Of a stretch of 38,854 bases of DNA, positions 33,045-38,854 are shown piece by piece (the first letter of the stretch is position 1; each line of letters begins with the position of its first letter). Made by a program: the position numbers and the translations under genes. Origin of the DNA: Pricia antarctica (lineage in GTDB: Bacteria > Bacteroidota > Bacteroidia > Flavobacteriales > Flavobacteriaceae); NCBI GenBank assembly GCA_011050085.1, contig DRGL01000020.1, forward strand, positions 1 through 38,854. Reading direction: 5' to 3'. Below the pieces are notes generated by a model that saw only the letters and a program-made list of their open reading frames with translations, was not told where the DNA came from and did not search any database.

Positions 33045-35639
33045 TTAGAATGGATAATTTATACCTACTTGTAACACGGCGTTTTTAATATTGTAGTCCG
33101 CAAACCATCTATTCGATATGTCGTTTGCGGGGTTGTACGTCTTAAATCCTAAATCGGCACGAAGTACAAAATAAGTGAAGTCATAGCGTAGGCCGAAACC
33201 AGTGCCTAGGGCGATATCTTCTAGGGATTTAAAGCCATTGAAAGTAGCTTCCGGATCTTCGACATTATCGAAAACGTTCCAAATATTTCCTGCATCGGCG
33301 AAAAAGGCACCTTTGAGGTTGCCGAATAAGGGAAATCGATATTCAAGGCTTAGGCTCAATTTTAAATTGGCCTCGTTAAAGTCATTTAGGGCATCTGTTC
33401 GCCCCGGACCCAATGAATAGGGCGACCATGCGCGAATATCATTTGCCCCCCCTGCAAAATAGCTTCGAACAAAGGGTATATTGTTCGAATTGCCGTAAGG
33501 TACCGCGATGCCGAAAAAAGATCTGAATGCCAGCACGTTGTTACGCGAGACACTCCAATATTTTATGTAATCGATTTCAGTCTTTAAATATTGACTGTAG
33601 GGTACGTTGAAAATGAGGTTGTCACCATTTTCGTTTTCATCGAACGGAATGATGGCGGATATTGCGGAAAGGAAATTACCGGCACTTTCGAACCGAAAAC
33701 GCAATTGGTAAAACCTATTATCGGTAAGTCCGGTACGACTGGTATAATTCAAGGTGTAATTACTAGCGAAAATAAGGTTGTTTTCGGTTAGTCGCCGCCT
33801 TCTTTCCTCTATACGGCTGACGGCGTCAAAATCTTCGGATGACGTCGATATGACGCGATTGAGTACGGATTCGGTAAAACCTTTAGTCCCCGTTGGAATA
33901 ATTAATTGAGGATTCTCCGCGGATACCCTAGGCTCAAAAAAATCGGTCAGCAAAGGATTATCCTGATATGTATCGGCAATAGCGTCGAGTTGCGAAAACG
34001 AATTGCCGTAAACGTTGAAAAAACGTTCCGTATTCACATTTCTGACAAATTGTAGATTAATCAACTCGATGTTATGTTTTAGGTGTTCAGATGGTACCCA
34101 ATTATAGCCCAATACCGTATTAAAAGCCTGTTTGTCTAGTCCGATATTTTTTTGAAAACTGCTTCCAAGTGAAATTCTCGTGTGCGGAAGGGTATAGCTA
34201 GGTATTATTTTGTTGGTGTCAAAAAAAGGAAACCAGATACTGGGTATATCTAAATTGGCGTCTGCCCCGAATTCCTGTATGTTAAAAAAGCGATTGTCGG
34301 TTATACTGCGGTCGCTTGAATTACCAATGCTCATTCGCCCGGTAATACTAAGGTTTTCGGCACCGCCAAATAGGTTTCTCGCTTGTAACGATGGGTTGAC
34401 CGCAAGACCTACCTGTTGAATGTTGGAGCGGGTCAGTTCAAAAGACATTCCAAGTGAATATCTCGGTTTTGTAGCCAAATAGATATTGGTGTCAAGAGTC
34501 GCATTTTCTTCATTGGCCTCCTGTGCAATGGTCGGATATTTAAAAACGCCAAGATTGGTAATCTGGCGGTAAGTACGGGTGCGGTCGATATCGCGGTACA
34601 CACTATCCTGTCTAAAAAAAACAGCGTTGGCCAAGGTTTTTTGGTTGAATCGTAATTTGTTCCTATAGAAAATAGTATAATCTCCGTATCGGACGAATTT
34701 TTGGTCACGATCACGATCGTCGAAAAGGTAATCCGTATAAATATTTATCCGATTGAAGCGGTACACTTTGTACTCGGCCGAAGTAATGGCGCTATCACCA
34801 CGCCTTTTGAAATCTTCAATATTCAGTTCTATGTTCATTTTTTGATCATCGGCCAATTTGGTAGTGTCAGTGGCGATATCAAACGAAATGGAACTTTCCT
34901 GAAAATTATAAATCCCTGTATTACGAAATATTGTACTCAAGCGTTCCCTTTCTAATGCAAATTTCGATAGCTCGAACCGTTCGCCCGCTTTGACAAACGA
35001 GCCTTCACTATTCAGGCCGTAAATAGAGTCGATGGCTTTTGAAGCAATCCGTCTCGATACTGAATCTAAAGTAAAAGGGTCGCCTAGCTCAACTTTATAA
35101 TCCACTTCGGCCCTTCGTTTTTCTTGAATTGTATCGATTTCGAATGTTGTGTTGGCATTGAAATAGCCCTTGCTGCCATAGTAGGCCTTCATGCGCTCAA
35201 GGGTTCGGCGGGTCTTTGCAGTATCAAGTATAACCGGTTCTTCACCAGTCTTTTTAAGCCATTCGTTGATGCCGCTTACCAAGAAGGATTCGCCCAAACG
35301 GTCGACCTGTTTTTTCGATAGGAGGCTTATGAGCCGTTGCTCTCTATTTTCCTTTCGGTAAAGCCAACTCTGGTACGAAGAATCCGGATTCTTTTTTGCC
35401 AAATTGTAAAGGTTCAAGCGCAGTGGATATCCTAAAATCGTACGGTTCGGATCTTGAAGGATAAGGCTTGCCACATCGGCATCCTTTATTTCGACGCTAT
35501 CCATATAAATGGTATTTTCTTTCAGTAAAAGCTGATTTTCACCGACCCTTTTTAGCGTATTACAGGCGTTAAGCACCACAACTAGAAATAATAAACTTAT
35601 TTTAGCGGTGTTTTTAGGAATGCGTGACAATAGGCCCAT
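33045..35639 (-). CDS. tamL: TamL-type outer membrane lipoprotein, BamA/TamA superfamily
   Basis: An 864-residue Omp85 protein. The N-terminal signal ends at Cys26 (VLNAC), a lipobox not found in BamA. POTRA-like domains follow (about 60-300), then a C-terminal 16-strand barrel (about 400-864) that ends in Phe (VGINYPF). AGGANDIRAWSPYSLGPG is the conserved barrel motif corresponding to the RGF/WRG region. In Bacteroidota TamL works with TamB in envelope biogenesis. An upstream TTG would add three residues; I take the ATG at 35639. The neighbouring RNA methyltransferase gene is divergent. Confidence 0.9.
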   Translation of the reverse strand: MGLLSRIPKNTAKISLLFLVVVLNACNTLKRVGENQLLLKENTIYMDSVEIKDADVASLILQDPNRTILGYPLRLNLYNLAKKNPDSSYQSWLYRKENREQRLISLLSKKQVDRLGESFLVSGINEWLKKTGEEPVILDTAKTRRTLERMKAYYGSKGYFNANTTFEIDTIQEKRRAEVDYKVELGDPFTLDSVSRRIASKAIDSIYGLNSEGSFVKAGERFELSKFALERERLSTIFRNTGIYNFQESSISFDIATDTTKLADDQKMNIELNIEDFKRRGDSAITSAEYKVYRFNRINIYTDYLFDDRDRDQKFVRYGDYTIFYRNKLRFNQKTLANAVFFRQDSVYRDIDRTRTYRQITNLGVFKYPTIAQEANEENATLDTNIYLATKPRYSLGMSFELTRSNIQQVGLAVNPSLQARNLFGGAENLSITGRMSIGNSSDRSITDNRFFNIQEFGADANLDIPSIWFPFFDTNKIIPSYTLPHTRISLGSSFQKNIGLDKQAFNTVLGYNWVPSEHLKHNIELINLQFVRNVNTERFFNVYGNSFSQLDAIADTYQDNPLLTDFFEPRVSAENPQLIIPTGTKGFTESVLNRVISTSSEDFDAVSRIEERRRRLTENNLIFASNYTLNYTSRTGLTDNRFYQLRFRFESAGNFLSAISAIIPFDENENGDNLIFNVPYSQYLKTEIDYIKYWSVSRNNVLAFRSFFGIAVPYGNSNNIPFVRSYFAGGANDIRAWSPYSLGPGRTDALNDFNEANLKLSLSLEYRFPLFGNLKGAFFADAGNIWNVFDNVEDPEATFNGFKSLEDIALGTGFGLRYDFTYFVLRADLGFKTYNPANDISNRWFADYNIKNAVLQVGINYPF

Positions 35640-35892
35640 AGCCACCAAAAATACATTGAAATCGTTTACTATTTGAGGGATTGGGATACGAATTCTACGA
35701 ATTATAACATTTTTTTAAGGACGGCTAAGAATGAAGTGATAGGGGTTTAGTTATCAGATAATTAGTAATCAAGGCAATGTGTTTTAAGCCAGCTGATTTA
35801 ATCTCAAAAAATTTGGGTTGCCCGATAATTGATATGAAAGGTCTTACATAATAGGAGGATGCTATAATTGGATATCTCAAGACAGATAGTGT

Positions 35893-36612
35893 ATGATAAC
35901 TACAAAGCAAATAAAACTTATAAAAAGCTTACAGCAAAAGAAGTTTCGGAACCAGCACGGACTTTTCGTCGTCGAGGGCATAAAGATGGTTCGCGAATTG
36001 CTTGAGTCCAATTTTAAGGTAAATAGTGTATACACTACAGACGTCTCTGTCGTAGATTATTATGATGGACCGATCGAATTGGTCACTGCAGATGAACTAC
36101 GGAAGATGAGTGGCCTTTCGAACCCAAATACGATTCTTGGAGTCTTCGAAATCGCAAAAGTTGAAAAACCGGATGTTACTGATTGGATATTAGCGGTAGA
36201 TACCCTTCGCGATCCTGGAAATTTGGGAACGATTATTCGATTGTGTGATTGGTTCGGTATCAAATACGTAGTTTGTTCCTCCACTACGGTAGACTGTTAT
36301 AATCCGAAAACCTTACAGGCCACAATGGGTTCAATAGCTAGGGTGAAAGTAGGCTATACTGATTTAACCGCATACTTAAAAAAGACGGAGCTACCCATTT
36401 ACGGTGCGTTTATGAACGGTGAATCCATCCGAGACGCTAAACTACCGAAAAAAGGCATACTGGTCATGGGTAATGAGGCTAACGGTATTTCTACCGAAGT
36501 ACAACATTTAATTTCTAGCAAAATCAGTATTCCGCAGTACGGTGAACAAACTGCTGAAAGTTTGAACGTGGCATCGGCAACGGCAATTTTACTCAACGAA
36601 ATTAGAAGATAG
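35893..36612 (+). CDS. TrmH/SpoU-family RNA 2'-O-methyltransferase
   Basis: A 239-residue SPOUT enzyme. The N-terminal substrate-binding domain (KIKSLQ-like IKLIKSLQQKKFRNQHGLFVVEG) is followed by the SpoU domain: DTLRDPGNLGTIIRLCDWFG, MGNEANGIS and IPQYGEQTAESLNVASATAILL, the three knot motifs. It transfers a methyl group from SAM to a ribose in rRNA or tRNA. The exact target cannot be read from sequence. Length and motifs are normal. Confidence 0.93.
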   Translation: MITTKQIKLIKSLQQKKFRNQHGLFVVEGIKMVRELLESNFKVNSVYTTDVSVVDYYDGPIELVTADELRKMSGLSNPNTILGVFEIAKVEKPDVTDWILAVDTLRDPGNLGTIIRLCDWFGIKYVVCSSTTVDCYNPKTLQATMGSIARVKVGYTDLTAYLKKTELPIYGAFMNGESIRDAKLPKKGILVMGNEANGISTEVQHLISSKISIPQYGEQTAESLNVASATAILLNEIRR

Positions 36613-36661
36613 TAGTAAAGTACAATTATACTAGAAGTTAAATTCAGATCTCGTTTTGTCT

Positions 36662-37168
36662 ATGAAAATCCTAAAAAAATCTCTACTATTTTTAATACTT
36701 CCTCTTTTAGCATTTGCAACGGCACATAAATTCTACGTCAGTGTTACCAGCGTTAACTATTCGGAAAAGGACTCAGCATTGCAAATAACTTCGCGAATAT
36801 TTATAGATGATTTCGAAACTGTTTTGCAAGAGCGATATGGCTTTGAGGCCCAATTAGCTACCGCTAAAGAGTCGAAAGAAGCAGATAGCTATATAGAAAA
36901 GTATCTTCGGACTAAAGTTAAGGTGGAAATCAATGGGGCAAACGCATCCTTTGATTTTATAGGCAAAACTTATGATGACGATGTGATGGTGTGTTATATC
37001 GAAGTGCCCAATGTCGATTTGGCACACGTGACATCCATTCAAATAGAGAATGAAGTACTAACGGATATCTTCGACGAGCAGCAGAATATATTGCACTTTA
37101 AAATTGAAGGACATAAGAAAAGTTTCGTCCTTATAAAATCGGATACTAAAGCTATGTTAAATTTGTAA
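36662..37168 (+). CDS. DUF6702-like exported protein
   Basis: A 168-residue protein with an N-terminal signal peptide (KKSLLFLILPLLAFATA, about 5-22) directly followed by HKFYVSVTSVNYSEKDSAL. HKFYVSVT after the signal and SRIFIDDFE are the pattern of the DUF6702 family, common in Flavobacteriia. Function is unknown. The start is ATG at 36662; a TTG two codons upstream is less likely. It precedes the M1 peptidase gene by 65 bases, an arrangement that suggests co-expression at the envelope. Confidence 0.8.
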   Translation: MKILKKSLLFLILPLLAFATAHKFYVSVTSVNYSEKDSALQITSRIFIDDFETVLQERYGFEAQLATAKESKEADSYIEKYLRTKVKVEINGANASFDFIGKTYDDDVMVCYIEVPNVDLAHVTSIQIENEVLTDIFDEQQNILHFKIEGHKKSFVLIKSDTKAMLNL

Positions 37169-37233
37169 CAATAGATTATTTAATCCTTAGAAAACTTTAT
37201 TTTTCACAAATTCACAACAAATTATTTCTTTAA

Positions 37234-38854
37234 ATGAAGTCACTACACTATTCCCTTGCTTCTTTGTTATTTATGTTTGCGGCCGTACTAACAGGTCAAG
37301 AGCAACCAAGCGGTGAAAGGGCACCAGGGCATTACAACCAAAATAAATTTAAACAGCTTTACGAAGAATTCAGCACACCGAATAGCTATCGATCCGCTTC
37401 CGGCGCGCCAGGGCCCGCTTACTATCAGCAGCAGGCAGATTATAAAATGGATGTAGAGCTTGACGATGCCAACGCTCGGATAGCTGGGGAAGAGACTATT
37501 ACCTACACGAACAATTCACCGGACGATTTGGAATATCTATGGGTACAACTAGATCAAAATATACGTGCCAAAACCTCAAAAGCTCCATTGCATAATGCTA
37601 ACGGAGTGGCACCTGCAGAAGAACCCGATGCCTTCGCTAAAAAGTTTCTCAAAGAACCTTTCGATGGCGGCTTCAATATAGATTTTGTGAAAGATGCGAG
37701 TGGTAATCCATTACCTTTTACCATAAATATGACCATGATGCGCATTGATCTGCCCGAGTCATTAAAAAGCGGGGACCAAGTTTCATTTTCCATAAAATGG
37801 AATTATAATATTCCTGACCATACTATAGATAGGGCGCGTTCAGGCTTTGAATATTTCCCGGAGGATGGTAACCGTGCTTATGTTATCGCGCAGTTTTTTC
37901 CAAGAATGGCGGTGTATAGTGATGTGGAAGGCTGGCAAAATCACCAATTCTGGGGTAGTGGTGAGTTCGCGCTGCCGTTCGGTGATTACGAAGTGAATAT
38001 TACGGTGCCCGCCGACCATGTTCTAGATGGTACAGGAGAATTGCAAAATAGGGAGGCCGTTTTTTCAAAAGAGATGATGGCCCGCTATGAAAAAGCAAAA
38101 AAATCATACGATAAACCCGTACTTATCGTTACCCAAAAAGAAGCCGAAAAAGCCGAGAAAAATATTTCCAAAGAAACAAAAACTTGGAAGTTCAAAGCGG
38201 AGAATGTTAGGGATTATGCTTTCGCTACCTCTCGAAAATGGATATGGGATATGCAAGCGGTCAAAATGGGAGACCGCGACGTGATGGCAGTTTCGATGTA
38301 TCCTAAAGAAGGTAATCCGCTTTGGGAAGAATATTCTACAAAAGCTGTTGCGCATACATTGAAATCCTATTCCTCACACACTTTTGAGTATCCTTATCAC
38401 AAGGCTATTTCGGTTCATGCCAAAAACCAAGGTATGGAATATCCTATGATATGTTGGAATTATGGCCGACCTAATGAAGACGGCTCATATTCTGACCGAG
38501 TGAAGTATGGTATGATAAGCGTTATCATTCATGAAGTAGGTCATAACTATTTTCCGATGATCGTAAATTCCGATGAACGCCAATGGGGATGGATGGATGA
38601 AGGACTTAATACGTTCATGCAATATATGGCAGAGCAAGAATTCGGCGACGCTTTTCCCGAGGCAATCGCCCCCAATGATAAATATCCTTCTAGAAGGGGA
38701 GACCCATCTAAAATCGTTCCTTATATGTCTGGGGATCAGAATTACATCGCCCCGATTATGTCAAACCCGGAGAATGTGTATCAACTGGGTCCAAATGCCT
38801 ATGGTAAACCGGCGACCGCTTTGAATATTTTGAGGGAAACCGTTATGGGCAGGG
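37234..38854 (+). CDS. M1-family zinc aminopeptidase, 3' end outside the window
   Basis: The first 540 codons of a longer gene, open to the window edge. A signal peptide (about 1-21, SLASLLFMFAAVLTG) is followed by the M1 N-terminal beta domain. The catalytic zinc motif is HEVGH followed by 18 residues and Glu (WMDEGLNTF), the exact M1 spacing. The preceding GAMEN-type exopeptidase motif appears as the segment QGMEYPMICW. The protein is exported and probably trims peptides in the periplasm or at the surface. The C-terminal part is not visible, so any sorting domain is unknown. Confidence 0.92.
   Translation, partial: MKSLHYSLASLLFMFAAVLTGQEQPSGERAPGHYNQNKFKQLYEEFSTPNSYRSASGAPGPAYYQQQADYKMDVELDDANARIAGEETITYTNNSPDDLEYLWVQLDQNIRAKTSKAPLHNANGVAPAEEPDAFAKKFLKEPFDGGFNIDFVKDASGNPLPFTINMTMMRIDLPESLKSGDQVSFSIKWNYNIPDHTIDRARSGFEYFPEDGNRAYVIAQFFPRMAVYSDVEGWQNHQFWGSGEFALPFGDYEVNITVPADHVLDGTGELQNREAVFSKEMMARYEKAKKSYDKPVLIVTQKEAEKAEKNISKETKTWKFKAENVRDYAFATSRKWIWDMQAVKMGDRDVMAVSMYPKEGNPLWEEYSTKAVAHTLKSYSSHTFEYPYHKAISVHAKNQGMEYPMICWNYGRPNEDGSYSDRVKYGMISVIIHEVGHNYFPMIVNSDERQWGWMDEGLNTFMQYMAEQEFGDAFPEAIAPNDKYPSRRGDPSKIVPYMSGDQNYIAPIMSNPENVYQLGPNAYGKPATALNILRETVMGR

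Noticed and set aside
35646-35653. TATTTTTG box before tamL
   Set aside because: It matches TAnnTTTG but lies only 6 bases before the ATG, which would leave no leader, and no -33 element is visible. Probably chance in AT-rich sequence.

Overview
The window looks like chromosomal DNA of a member of the Flavobacteriaceae (phylum Bacteroidota), probably marine. The signs are an AT-rich genome, -7 boxes of the form TAnnTTTG in place of E. coli -10 boxes, a short primary sigma factor without region 1.1, an AccD without zinc-finger cysteines, a TamL-type lipoprotein barrel and many SPII lipoproteins. I cannot name the genus.

Layout. (1) 1-815: two near-identical 374-bp tandem units and the start of a third. 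Each unit carries a 22-bp palindrome, a tRNA-Arg(UCG)-like 3' half, a hairpin terminator and a small GIY-YIG nuclease gene. The palindrome interrupts the anticodon loop of the tRNA-like sequence. (2) 855-6599: a gene-poor stretch with one possible 47-aa ORF, then a four-gene same-strand group: a membrane FlgO-like/TPR protein, a soluble caspase-like protease with a TPR tail, a small double-TM protein and a TM protein with an SH3-like end. This group matches no system I know. (3) 6919-15837: sbcC, sbcD and cphA on the minus strand, divergent cphB, then iaaA. cphA, cphB and iaaA together make a full cyanophycin cycle: synthesis, cutting to beta-Asp-Arg, and hydrolysis to Asp and Arg. (4) 15942-17583: ypdA-like oxidoreductase and rpe. 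(5) 17772-21814: a plus-strand trio of HExxxH/QEGIA metallopeptidase (DUF1704), GshB-like ATP-grasp ligase and AstE/AspA-type zinc deacylase. (6) 21991-23799: trmL, a VF530-type gene and rpoD. (7) 24103-25105: a decayed IS1595-like element whose transposase has an in-frame stop. (8) 25145-26987: a lipoprotein with a C-terminal toxin-like domain and a small lipoprotein that could be its immunity partner. (9) 27085-32612: pnp, rpsO, a lipoprotein gene, accD and fbaA. (10) 33045-38854: tamL, a SpoU-type RNA methyltransferase, a DUF6702-like protein and a truncated M1 aminopeptidase that runs off the end.

The strongest candidates for something undescribed are the palindrome/tRNA/GIY-YIG array, the caspase/TPR/membrane gene group, the lipoprotein toxin-immunity pair beside the IS, and the peptidase/ATP-grasp/deacylase trio. 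All functional proposals for these are inference from sequence alone.
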